Source: Annulohypoxylon bovei var. microspora
Lineage: Eukaryota > Ascomycota > Sordariomycetes > Xylariales > Hypoxylaceae
Assembly (NCBI GenBank): GCA_022836615.1
Contig: MU405309.1
Coordinates: 1-64,000 of the forward strand
Direction: 5' to 3'
Length of the DNA stretch: 64,000 bases
The first letter of the stretch is position 1; every line of letters starts with the position of its first letter. A model generated the notes under the pieces. That model searched no databases, was not told the DNA's origin, and saw only the letters and a program-made list of their open reading frames with translations. The position numbers and the translations under genes are program-made. Positions 1 to 11,067 of this stretch are shown here, in pieces.

Positions 1-2200
1 ATTAAATTAAAATTTATTTTAATTATTAAAATTTAATTTATTTTATAATAATTAAAATGTTAAATTAAAAGTAAATTAAATAAGCTTAAAAACTTACGAA
101 ATATTAATTTATTATTAATTATAAATTAAGTAAATAAAATGAAAAAGCCGATATTTTTTTAAGATTAATATAATATTAACTTAAGAAAAAAAAAACTAAA
201 AATTAATTTATTAAATCGATTTTATAAAAGAAACATTTTTCGCATTTATATGGAACTTTATTTAATTTTACATTAACGATTATTTTTTTTTTAATTAAAT
301 TTTATAATATATTAACGTTAAATTAAGCTTTTAAATTCGTTAATTAAATTAAGGAGGTAAATTTAAATAATTTTAAATACATTTTAAAATTATATTAATT
401 TTTTAAGGATATTAAGGTAAAAAATGAATTATTTTATTAAAAAAATTATTTTTAAATTTTAAAAATAATCATATTAAAAGTTATTAAATTTAAACATAAT
501 ACCTTTATAATAAAATATATAAATATAGATAAAACTTTAAAGTTAATTATTAAAAATTTTTGGTGGTTAAATATCGAAATTATAATTTAAAATTACGTAT
601 AAAGTTATTAAAATTATTAATAAAATAAAATCCTTCGTTACGCTTTATATGGATTACTTTAACTTATAAAATTATATTATAAACCTTAATATACCATTAT
701 TATAAACTTTATTATTAATTTATTATTATTAAATAAATATAATTTCATTTAAATTATAATAAATACGTTTATTAAAATGGTTTATTTTATATTTTTTAAA
801 ATTAAAAATAAAAAAACCGAAAATTTTATTAAAATTTTCGCGAAATAATATTAGAAATTCCATAATATCCCCTTTAATATTATTTTTAATAAAAATTTTA
901 AGTTTATATTTTATTTATAAAAAAATTTCTTTAAATTAATAAATATTAAAACTTAAATAAACATTGCTTTTTATTTTTAAATTAACGGTTAAACCGAACG
1001 CTTTAATTAAATCCTTAAAATTTATTTAAAAACTTTCGTTAATTACGAAATAAATAATTAAAAAAATTTTTTAATTATAATTAAATTTACTTATAATAAT
1101 ATTATTTTATTTTCTACACATTTAACCCTTTTTTATGCGAATTATAACTTTTATTTAACAATTTATAACCCGTTTACGAAAGCTTTTTATAACTTAAGTA
1201 ATAGGTTTTATTTATATTAAATAATATAAATATATTAAAACATTTAAAAGCATTTTAAACGTAATTAATAATATATGAAAAAATAAATTAATAAATGAAA
1301 AAAAGACGCTTTTATATTCGAAAAAAAGTAATTTATAATGTTAAACGTAAAAAATATTAAAATTAAACGATTTATTAAAAAATTAAATTAAAAGTTATTT
1401 AATTTTTTTAAAATTTAAAAAGTAATTTTTTTTATTATTATTAAACTTACTTTACTTAAAAATTAAAAAATTTATAACTTTTTCCACATTTTTTTTATTA
1501 AACTTTACCACGTTAATAATTAAGAATTATTTAATTTTAATTAAATTTTACGAAAAGTAGTTTTAATTAAATTAAAAAATTATTAAATGGAAAAAATAAA
1601 AGATTTTTTAAAAATTTAAAAGAAAATGAAATATTTTATTAAATGGGAAAGTTAATTAATTAAAAGGTATTAAACTTAAGAACTTTATAAACATATATTT
1701 AATAAAAATTTAAAATTAATAATTAAATATTTTTATCGAATTAATTCGATAAAACCATAAAACCCTTTTTTTAAAACGTAAATAATAATACTTAAAAAAC
1801 GAATATTAAAAAAAAAAAAATTAATATTATACGAAGATTAAAAATATAATTATTAATAATTATTATTATAACGTATATATAAACATTAATATATAATATA
1901 AAAAATTATTAAATAAAATTAATTATAAAATATAAGTTATTATATATAAAAGGTTTAAATATTAAATTAATAAAAATTAAAAGGCGTTTATAATATTAAA
2001 AGGTTTCATATAAATTAAAATTAAATAATTTAATAATCTTTTTTTTATTAAAAACGAAAAATCATAAACTTTAAACCCTTAAAGAATTATTATATTAAAT
2101 TTAATCTTTATTATTTAAACCTTATTATTAACCTTTATTATATTATATTCCGATAAAAACGATAAAACTAAATAAAGTATGTTTAATGTTAAATATACAA
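1..2200. repeat. RIP-degraded AT-rich repeat relic
   Basis: The block is almost entirely A and T, with long homopolymer and TTAA-rich runs and stops in all frames. Remaining cytosines lie mostly in CpG, CpC or CpT contexts, while CpA is rare and TpA dominates. That is the dinucleotide bias left by repeat-induced point mutation, which converts CpA to TpA in duplicated DNA. No transposase or polymerase motif survives, so the original element cannot be named. AT content drops sharply near 2,200, which marks the edge of the block. It probably continues beyond the left end of the window. Confidence 0.8.
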
Positions 2201-2888
2201 GGCTAAGCCAAGAACACAACGAGAACCCGCAAAAACTAGAGGCTAAAAAAAAGAACTTGGAATGATTGTTTTTTAAAGAAGAATTCATAGTCGCACGTGG
2301 TGGCATACCCCTTCACCGGATTTGAATCGTTCATGAATTTAAAGCGTTTCTAATAAGGGCACATTTCTGCCCATGACAAGAGCAAGACCATACCTAGGTT
2401 ATAATTGAAAACATCTTTATTATCTTATTATAGTAGTAACCAAATCAAGTGCCGTTCTCATGATAGGTAGGTAAATTTTAACAACTTACTTTTATGTTCC
2501 TTGATTTTCCAATGCTATATTACGTAATCTTCGGGGTTAGGGTTAAGGTATTGACCCTTATTACGATCAACACCTAGGTAAAAAGGGGTGGGCTCCCATA
2601 CGAAAAGGTTAAAAGAATCAAACCAAAGGTGTTTAGGTGTAAGTTATAAGTATTCAAATAAAGGTAGGTTTCTTCTAAAAAAATAACATCTTAACTAGGT
2701 AGGTAACCTACCAGGTAAACCATTCCCATCACAAATTATTACACCTTGAAGAATAACATTGAAAAGTTGACAATAAGCTCAAGTACAAAACCAAGGTGAC
2801 ATGAGAACTTCAACGCTAAAAAATCAACTAGGTAGCTATGCTAGTAGGTATTGGCAATTGAAAACTTGGGTTAAAGAAACATTGGGTA
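2201..2888. other. Intergenic, no gene seen
   Basis: Moderately AT-rich DNA between the RIP block and the first gene. It carries several TAGGTAGGTA-type motifs (around 2,465, 2,698 and 2,830). Short open frames here have no recognisable domain and unlikely composition. Confidence 0.6.
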
Positions 2889-3572
2889 TTAAAGTAATGG
2901 GAAGGCCTTTGTTCGTGTCATCTCCATTGGCAAGCTCGAACTCCTTGGAGGAAATGGCCTATTGCAGTCCCTGAATGCTGGGTGTGCTAATAAAGGTGGT
3001 GTTTTAAGTTGGATATTTGTTGGACATATATAATCTCTCTTGTCGCCTTCCTCAGCAAGTTGTATGTTTCCCAATGCTAAGGGGTACCGATTATCGTTCA
3101 TCGGGTCTCGATTGTTCTCCGCATATGAAGCCTCAAGGGGCCAGTTGTCATCGCCCCAGCGCGTCTTGAGAAATGTCTCATCTTCTTTGCCTTCACCTCC
3201 CTTGTTATTAATACTCTTACTAATCCCCTCGACTCGTTTATTTATAATAGACGTGCGACTCTGTTGTGATTTGCGGATGATGGTGCTACGCTGTAGTTCC
3301 TCTTCAAACAGGAGCCGCGAGTGTGTGAGTCGGCGCCTCTGAACGTATACCTCCCATGTCAAAGTCGGATCCCGAAGGCGAGCGGCTTCGAACGCCCGGA
3401 AGGCAGCCTTCCGTCGTCGGCGAAGTATCGCGTGGCCAACAAGTGCCAGTGTGATGATAACCGCGGCACCTAAGATAGAAGATATGGATATAATGATCCA
3501 TACAATGCGGCCGCCCGAAGAGACATCGGTAGCCGCCGTTGAAGTGTTTCTGAAAGAAATGAGGATATTCAT
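2889..3572 (-). CDS. Single-TM hypothetical membrane protein (5' end uncertain)
   Basis: A 227-residue frame. Residues about 24-47 form one hydrophobic membrane segment, followed at once by an arginine cluster (RRRRK) that suggests a cytoplasmic C-terminus. The juxtamembrane part is charged and probably helical (RDPTLTW...VYVQRRRLTHSRL), and the tail is low complexity. Family unknown. The Met at 3572 may not be the true start: a pyrimidine tract ending in TTTCAG at 3556-3550 is a good acceptor, so this may be the last exon of a longer gene with an extracellular N-terminal part. Upstream frames are broken and I could not assemble them. Composition favours a real gene over a chance frame. Confidence 0.5.
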   Translation of the reverse strand: MNILISFRNTSTAATDVSSGGRIVWIIISISSILGAAVIITLALVGHAILRRRRKAAFRAFEAARLRDPTLTWEVYVQRRRLTHSRLLFEEELQRSTIIRKSQQSRTSIINKRVEGISKSINNKGGEGKEDETFLKTRWGDDNWPLEASYAENNRDPMNDNRYPLALGNIQLAEEGDKRDYICPTNIQLKTPPLLAHPAFRDCNRPFPPRSSSLPMEMTRTKAFPLL

Positions 3573-4547
3573 TATAGTAGATGGCGCTTATAGATCGTAT
3601 GATGTGTAACCAGTCCGTCCTCTCATATAGACTCTCATACAGAACGGGGTACAGAACCCATAAGTAACCCCATCCCAGACTGGAGGTGGTTTCATCGTCT
3701 ATCCGCAACAGGCCGATTGGAAGCCTTTAACACACGAGCGTATCCTTTCGCAATCGATAAAACGCGTCATACCGCTGTACCTGACTTCGGTCAATCTAAA
3801 ATTGGAATATTTCGGTTTGCACCACCCGGTGACTTTGCACCTACTCAAGCGCCACACTTATTGAGTTGGCATTGTGGGAAAGGCCGATTCGCTATTTTAA
3901 AGACAATAGACGGTAACCAGGTTTATAATATCGTTATCATCGGATACGGGCTCGAAACAACCCAAGTAGTCAACAGATCTAAGATGTTAGTGTGCTTTCT
4001 AAGTACCAATTCCAACGTATCTGCGTACTTCCCGACTATGCGGGTTTACGCCAAGGAATAGGTCGACAATCCCTTGCGGCTTGCTGGTTACAATTGGTCC
4101 CGTTCCTGTATGGTTCAATGCAGCCAGCTGACAATACGAGGTGCGAGAAAGATCATCCCGAATATTGTCAGTTCCGATATCCCTCGAATGTAGTCCTACC
4201 ATCCATACCCCCAACATCCCATTAGGGTTTTCCGGTGGCTATGATGTGTACCACTGTGGTGGGTCAACGCCAGCGCCGATCTGTGTGACACCGAAGGAGT
4301 TCAGGCAGTGATACCATTTACAAATTCGTATATCTCCATATGCTACCTACCTGATTCTATCAATAGGTACTTGATGAAATAACCTGATATAAAGCTTTAT
4401 AAGACTTGGAATATCGTGCTTGAGGTTGGTCATAGTGAAATTGCCGAAGTTCAGTAGGTACCTAGCTCACCAAACCACGAATGAAAGAAGAAGGTTATAA
4501 TTGTGTAATGTGATATTATTAAAAGCTTAAACGACTTATTAATGACA
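3573..4547. other. Unresolved stretch, possible missing exons or relic
   Basis: Both strands carry open segments with protein-like composition. On the minus strand 4217-3999 is open and preceded by an open stretch interrupted by a stop near 4,232; on the plus strand 3717-4061 and 3992-4225 are open in different frames. None shows a domain I recognise and no consistent splice path was found. They may be N-terminal exons of the membrane protein at 2889-3572 or a decayed gene. Confidence 0.3.
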
Positions 4548-6131
4548 TTAAGAAGAAGCGTCAAATATATAACGCTGCACAACCGCGCGAATTGTATTGT
4601 CTCTCTCCCAATTTGAACCACCGTACCTGCTTTCACCATAAGAGACACCATTGACAACCCAGTTCTCCAGTTCGGCCAGGCTTGGACGTTCACCAGGCTC
4701 GCTAGCCATACAAGCGGCGGTAATCAACCGAAGATGTAGGTCAACTTCCGGAAACGGATCCGGGCTACCGGAATCTTGATCCTCTAGTATCCCGGAGGCT
4801 GGCGATAGCACACTATCGGAGCCGTTAAGCACGGATAAGTCGACTTCTATCTCTTCCCCCGTGTACTTTCTGTCCGTTTGGAGTCCTATAATCGAAGCCA
4901 TCATCTGTTTGCATATTAATTAGTTGGATATTACCTTAAAATGCTTGTGTTGATGTAAATGGGTATTTGTTACTAACTATGCCTATATCTAAAATGTTGC
5001 ATTGTTCTCCTGTCCCGAGCTCACCATGGGGCGAACTACAACATCGGTAAGTTAAGAAGTATGTCTTTGAAGTCGGGGATTAGACTCACGCCCGCGCTGC
5101 TAGTCCAAAATCCAGTAACTTCATTATAGGGGTTCTACTGTGTTCAGGATGATCTAAAATCGAGCCGAACAAGAGATTTCCACCGTGAACGTCGTTGCTA
5201 CACATTAAGGAATTTGGTCAATACGTTAAGTTCATTGGTGAAATCGAAGAAGACATTGGGTAAACTACTTACTGTGATAATCCAGACGGCCTAGCTGGCG
5301 TTCGCGCAGTTGATTCGTTTACATTCTCTTCGTCTCGTGGCCATGCCATTGCGATACATGCCCGAATCACTTTTTTTTTAGAGTATCAGCTTGCGCTCCT
5401 ATCCCATCGTAAGGGAAACTAACTACACAAAAATAATGGCCAGAGCATGCGATTAGGTAACCTATTTACGCCTGCCTCTTTCATTCGTGTCATGAATTCT
5501 GTCAATGTTCCGTTCTCAACTCGATCCAGGTATACCCAAGCCCACTACAACAGCCAGAGTCAGTAATTTACTTTTTAGAAGAGATTCAGGAGTTTTAAGC
5601 ATGTCTCAGAAGCAATAGCCTCTCAACCAGTTCAATTATGAAGTTCTCACTACAGAGATAAGACAGATAAGGGGAAAAGGAACTCTCAATGTTACATACG
5701 CCTAGATCTTCCTCGGCCGGGGCCAACGGATCGTTAGGACCTACTATACAGCGCACGATATGCTTGCAACCCCGTAGCGCCTACAAGAACCACAAAATGA
5801 GTTAGTTGCTTCATCATGTAATTCAGAAAAGTCTATTTAGTACTACCTGTAAAATTTCTTTCTCCTTCTTCAATCCTTCAACATCCGACCCCCTTTCCGG
5901 ATCCGCAATTTTAACCACCAGTGCCCTAGCTGTGTCAATACTGGTACCGGGCGCTACAAATTTGACCTTATATATAGACCCCTGGCCACCTCGACCCTGC
6001 AAACCTTCGAGTCGAAATTTTCTCTGGGGATCAGCATCGAAATATCTTTTGATTCTCCTCCACTGTCGTTCTGACATATTCGTAATTTCAAACTTTAAAG
6101 GTCTGGATAAATGCAACTGAATTATGTGCAA
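4548..6131 (-). CDS. Protein kinase-like protein (non-RD, HND loop), 7 exons
   Basis: Exons 6131-5847, 5780-5700, 5544-5427, 5369-5273, 5197-5090, 5035-4978 and 4904-4548 join in phase to 1,104 nt (367 aa). The N-lobe has a glycine loop (GRGGQGSIYKV) and a lysine in VVKI; the C-lobe has the catalytic loop HNDVHGGN, DFGLAAR, and a late GERPSLAEL segment as in subdomain XI. The usual HRD arginine is Asn and the loop lysine is His, but the catalytic Asp and Asn and the DFG are present, so activity is possible. The protein is short for a kinase with regulatory domains; substrate unknown. Met at about residue 19 (6077) is an alternative start. The first intron donor is the weak GTAGTA. All junctions were inferred by eye. 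Confidence 0.75.
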
Positions 6132-6908
6132 GTCTTTACATGTCTTACCAAACGTTTAATTTGGTTGCTTTATTAAAATATCTAGAACAATAGTCTACAT
6201 CTGTGTTTGTTGTAAACTTACTCGATCGTGAATAGCGCTTCCGTTTCCGGCACGTTGTCTTTCTACTTCTCTTCCCAACCCAATTCAATTGTTTCCTTAG
6301 GTCCACGTACATTTCGCTGTCGATCTGATTCTTTGTTTAATAGCCAAACACCGATAGACTTTGGCTCATTTGTTCTAGATCTTGTAAAGTTACACTACTA
6401 ACCATCTCCAATAATAGAAATAAATAAAATATAGTAAGTATCTTAATGAACTTTCCAACAACTTATAAAACGATGTTAAACACTGAGAAAGTCTTCTATA
6501 TCTTACCCCAGAAATAAATTAGGTAAGAAAGGGATTTATTGCATAATTGCTTATAGCGTTTATATACACATTTCCAAATATGTATTTTAAAACTTATTCA
6601 TCTTTCAAGAACGCGTAATATTAGATGCCGAACATTTGATGACAAATTGCAACAATATAGTTGATTATAAATAAAACGACTTTAAATATTACTAACTATA
6701 GTTGCTGATGAGGTGTTCGATTCGCAATATGGAAGCACTCTGTCGTCATGAAATATTAACCCCTCGGTAGTAATTAGTAGGTACGTGTATCCGTATTCAT
6801 ATTTATACTGTCTCCACCCCACCAACCTAAGACATTCACCTATTTTAAAGATTTCCTCTCCAGACTTCATCAGCGTGTTTGTTAACAACGATTTATGAAT
6901 AATAAACC
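6132..6908. other. Intergenic, divergent promoter region
   Basis: AT-rich spacer between the start of the kinase gene (leftward) and the start of the GST gene (rightward), so it should hold both promoters. A 68-codon minus frame at 6888-6682 has no recognisable content. No other structure was seen. Confidence 0.5.
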
Positions 6909-7698
6909 ATGGCGGACAAGCTGTACATTTCCGAGACGCCCGAAGACGTAAAAAACGCTAAAGGCCTCCACCTCATCACCCAAAACACCCCCAACGGGCA
7001 AGCTGTGCAAATCCTACTGGAGGAGCTCGCCGAAACATACGGCACATCATGGACTACTAGTCTTATTGATATCTCTACGAACGAGCAGAAGAAGGAGTGG
7101 TTTCTACGGCTGAATCCCAACGGTCGCATCCCTGTCATCATTGACAACAACCAAAGCCCCCCTTTCACCGTTCATGAGACCTCCGCACAACTATTTTACC
7201 TCTTGAAAGCCGCCGACAAGGACAACAAATTCGGTTTCGCAGATGAACTGGAGCAAAACGAATCGCTGCAGTGGACTTTCTTTTGGCATGGGTCAGGAGC
7301 GCCTTACCAAGGACAAACCAACCACTTCAATCGAGTTGCACCAGAGAAGATTGAGTGTAAGTTCATTAATAAAAAAGAGAAAAAAAAGAACTTGCTAACA
7401 AGTATATGAAGATGCAATCAATCGTTTCAAGAATGAGACGCTCAGAGTCTATGGCGTGCTAGAGATTCGGCTCTCCGGAAAGTACACGGGTGAGCCACGG
7501 GAATACTTGGCCGGTAAGGGGAAGGGCAAGTACTCGGTAGCGGACATTAAAACGTGGCCTTGGGTCAAGGGATGGGAGAGGAGCGGGTTCACTAAACAAG
7601 AGATCGAACAGTTTCCGCATCTACTGAAGTGGATTGATCGCGTCGCTGCGCGCTCGGCTGTCCAGAAAGGAATTGGCTCCAAGTATATCAGGTCTTAA
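6909..7698 (+). CDS. Glutathione S-transferase, Ure2/YfcG-like
   Basis: Two exons, 6909-7356 and 7403-7698, give 744 nt (247 aa). The intron has GTAAGT, a GCTAAC branch site and an AAG acceptor. The thioredoxin-like N-domain starts around residue 20 with a TPNGQAVQILLEEL segment, the Thr-Pro-Asn-Gly signature of the Ure2p/YfcG/nu-class GSTs, in which Thr/Asn rather than Tyr or Cys contact glutathione. NPNGRIPVI contains the cis-Pro and HETSAQLFYL the gamma-glutamyl binding site. The C-domain carries the REYLAGKGKGKYSVADIKTWPWV stretch typical of this group. Expected to be a cytosolic detoxification or disulfide-reductase enzyme. Without splicing the frame would run into a lysine-rich intron translation, which supports the intron. 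Confidence 0.9.
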
Positions 7699-8058
7699 GC
7701 CAGGGGTGGTTGATGTTCAAGTCGTTGCTGTAAGAATCATTCGTTATTTTCGAATATAAATAATATTAAGTCACCATCACCATTCTATAAGATTTAGCGT
7801 AGGAAATTATTAACGCTGAATTGTAAGATACATGCAGGATCACTGTGGCTTCAAATGGCGGTAAAATTACCTGTGGATAAGCGCTCTAGCGCCTGCTTTG
7901 AAGGTCGGACACCTCGGTCGCCCTCGGGTAGTTTCACCGAGAGGGGAAGCCAAAGCAAGAGGGGGTATTTCACCCTTCCGATCTTCTAGGTAACCTCAAG
8001 TGCGTTATTTCACCATATCTAGTAAACACCTATAGATACCTACCTAGTATCGAGAACT
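7699..8058. other. Intergenic spacer
   Basis: About 360 bp between the GST stop and the esterase start. A GC-richer patch at 7,890-7,980 and TACCTACCTAG just upstream of the esterase ATG are the only features seen. Confidence 0.5.
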
Positions 8059-9321
8059 ATGATGGGCGGAGACGTGACAAAGCCGACTGGCATACAGCCA
8101 GAGACGGAGATAAAGGCCGAAGATATCTTTGAGCCTCACCTCTTAGAAAAGTACGATCCGGATATCGTAAACTACATCCTCAAGCTTAGGAAGGCCGGCG
8201 TGCTGGCACAGCAGGAGTGGTGCATCAAGGCAATTCGTGCGAACCCTGCCAAGTACGCACCACCGTTGTCTAAAGACGTCACCGGGTGGGAGAGAGTTTC
8301 CGATAGAGAGATAACATCTCAAGACGGCGCGAAGTTTCCAATCAAGATCTACTATCCGGACCCTGCACAGTTCGGCGAAGGGCCTTATGGGTTACACCTA
8401 AACTTCCACGGTACAGATCCCTTTCCGATTGAAATGCTATAGGACTGTCCTCTGACGATACCTTGGTTAGGTGGTGGCTTCGTGGTAGGTGATTTGACCA
8501 CCGAGTCCCAGTTATGTTTGAGTATGCGCGATGGCGCAGGTCTCGTTGTGATCGACGTGAATTATCGGCACTGCCCAGGTACGTCTTAACAACGGCGATG
8601 AGATTTGCCACGACTAATGTACTCGTACCTATTAGAGGTTACTTGGGGGAAAGGTATCGAGGATGCCTTTGCTGCTTTAGTATGGGTAAGTACCATGTTA
8701 CCGATGCTTCTCGCTGTTATTCTCGTCGCAGGAAACTAACTGGAAGCACTACAGGCTCGAGAGTCGGCGTCCTCCCTGAACATCAAACCGGACTCAATTT
8801 CACTCGGTGGAATCTCAGCAGGGGCACACATATCCATCATCCTACAGCACATGGCACGAGATAACGGGATTCCGCTTAAACTGTGCTTGGCATCTGTACC
8901 CCCTTCAGAGAAAGTACTTGTATATAAGAGCCCCACCGAGTCACCTTTCCCATCTTTCACCGAGTTTGCTAATGGGCCAATTCTACCATGGGCGCGAATC
9001 AGTTTCTTTGGAAACCTGTGTTTTCCCGCGGATAAAGTGGAGGAAATCTGTGCTTCGGTGCCTGACTGGTGGATTTCCCCCTTGAAATCGAAGAACTGGG
9101 CCGGGCTATGCGAAACCTTCATAAGAACGGGCGAATGCGACCCCCTACGAGACGAAGGTGAAGCCTACGGGATGAAGCTTATAGAGGGTGGAACTAAAGT
9201 CACGATCAAGCGCTATATAGGGTCGCCGCACACTTTCATGTACTTCGACTGGTTCAAGAAGAAACAGGAATACGATTTGGATTCGATTGTGGCTTTGAAG
9301 CAGGCGCACGGAAAATCGTAG
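8059..9321 (+). CDS. Alpha/beta-hydrolase, HSL-type esterase/lipase
   Basis: Four exons, 8059-8410, 8471-8578, 8636-8685 and 8755-9321, give 1,077 nt (358 aa) with matching phases. Splicing out the first intron restores the oxyanion-hole motif HGGGF, which the unspliced frame loses. The nucleophile elbow is GISAG, the acid lies in GECDPLRDEG and the His in GSPHTFMYF, so the Ser-Asp-His triad is complete. HGGG upstream of GxSAG is the signature of the hormone-sensitive-lipase (Abhydrolase_3) family, which hydrolyses carboxyl esters of short acyl chains or small metabolites. No signal peptide, so it is probably intracellular. Substrate unknown. Confidence 0.88.
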
Positions 9322-9477
9322 GGGGTTCTATCTAAGCTAGAGAATAAGGGTACACAAGTAGCAAGTATAGTACAATAGATTCTTTCAGCTGTCTAGTCTG
9401 TATCGAGATACCTACCCCTAGGTAGGTACCTACCCAAGGTATCAGAAGCACTCGCTTAAAAAAAGGCAATCCTCACT

Positions 9478-11067
9478 TCAGAATCCTGCCCTTGTTAAAT
9501 TCTTAGGTCCTCTCGATCTTTCTTCGGTGACGGTATACTCTGTTGTAATGACGATTTGATGCTCGGCGCCTGCTGCTCTCTTCGAACCTGAAGGTGGAAA
9601 TTTTCCCTCTGATGAAACCCCATCGCTCTGATGCTTTGGTAGATCTATAGATGTTTCCTCGTCGTTGGACATAGTACCATGTCCTCTATCAGCCATTATA
9701 TGCTCATTAGACCCCCATATTGCGTCGTTCGGTGTGGGAAAAGATCGCTGCCGCTGCTGCCCTATAGTATCGAGACGACCAGAAAGGCTGCCAAGCTTAT
9801 AACCCCTACTGTCTTCCTGGCTCGTGCCTTGGGGTTTGTTTATACTAAGGCCCCTTTCGATGAATTTTTTAAACATCGGGTACACCGTCGGCATGTTGGT
9901 TAAGACGACAGAGACGAACGATTCACGAACGGACCAGTAGCCAGACTGGGCAGGATCGATATCACCTAGCTTTATTAATTTGACCAGTCAGCCTTTTCTA
10001 TTATATGTGGTGTAGGACGCACTCAGGTGAAGTAGGTATGTATACCTAGGTACCTAGGTAATGTAGAATAATAGGGAGACTTACTGTCAAGATGGAGACA
10101 CATCGCAAAATTCCAAATGCCATCTCAAGAAAGCCACCACTAAACATGATTAGAAGCACAAGCTTCTTTCTCCATGGTAAGTGGGCAATCCAAACTATCT
10201 AAAGCAGGAAGTCTTGTTAGGCTAACTTATGGGACCTATATTCGTGTAGCTGGTTGACTTACTGGTATCGGTATGGCCATGAGATAGAAGTCAGTGATTG
10301 TGTTCATAACCATCACGTAGACGGTCTGGAGGGTTGAAATGGCAGGCATGCAGTGATCTGGAGGAATCTCTATTAGCGATAACTATACCGAAATTACTAT
10401 TCTGTGAGTTAAAGGGTGAGCGCACTTACTTCCCGGAGAAGGATTAATTTGCCATTGGTGGTTGAAAGGAATGCATTTTAAGAAGGCTACGAGCAAGCAT
10501 GAGATGTAAGTTAAAGCAACAATAGCAATGCCCCAGTGTATCATCTGCCTCATGTTATTGACTCCGTCGCTATGCAGATGTTAGTAATGTATTTTCTTGC
10601 CGAAGTTACTTGTTGAGCATACGTCAGACGAGAGTAATATACCAGCCAACAAGCCTTTAACAACCAAAGGAGCGTAGTGTAAAGAAGAAGTCCGACGACG
10701 TGTGTCTTTGATCCGTTTACTCGTAGATGCCACTCAAGTGATTGTGGATCAAGAGCTGCACGTTGTTCATCTGATAAAGCATTATTGGCAAGACCGCGCC
10801 AGTATGCTACCACTAGATATGCCATAAGTGACTCTGCAGTGTACACCACCTGAGCGATAGAAGTTAGAGAAGATAGGTAATTAAGAATCAAAACTGCGAT
10901 TCTACATTACTCACAATAGCTACTAGCATAATAGCATCATCCCATGATAGACTATGCCGTCCCAGTGTTGAAAGTTTGTTGAAATAGCGGAGAGCAACCA
11001 CAAGGTATGCGGTTCCCTGAAGACCCCAAACCTCTCGGATGAAAGCTGTCTCGGACTCGTCTGACAT
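9478..11067 (-). CDS. Pth11-like seven-TM receptor (fungal rhodopsin-like domain)
   Basis: Six exons, 11067-10915, 10849-10623, 10569-10430, 10357-10263, 10198-10085 and 9969-9478, give 1,221 nt (406 aa). Hydrophobic segments include GTAYLVVALRYF, VGLLLYTTLLWLLKACWLVYYS, GIAIVALTYISCLLVAFL and LVLLIMFSGGFLEMAFG. The EWHLRVNGSKTHVVG segment before the third helix, the LPWRKK loop and the ending VRESFVSVVLTNMP are hallmarks of the fungal integral membrane family that includes Pth11-like receptors. The C-terminal tail of about 140 residues is hydrophilic and probably cytoplasmic. I use a GTATGC donor at 10622 because the nearby GTAACT would give a stop. There is no CFEM domain. Ligand unknown. 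Confidence 0.85.

Noticed and set aside
2115..2306. Hydrophobic 63-codon minus frame at the edge of the AT-rich block
   Set aside because: The hydrophobicity follows from AT-rich DNA; the frame straddles the RIP boundary.
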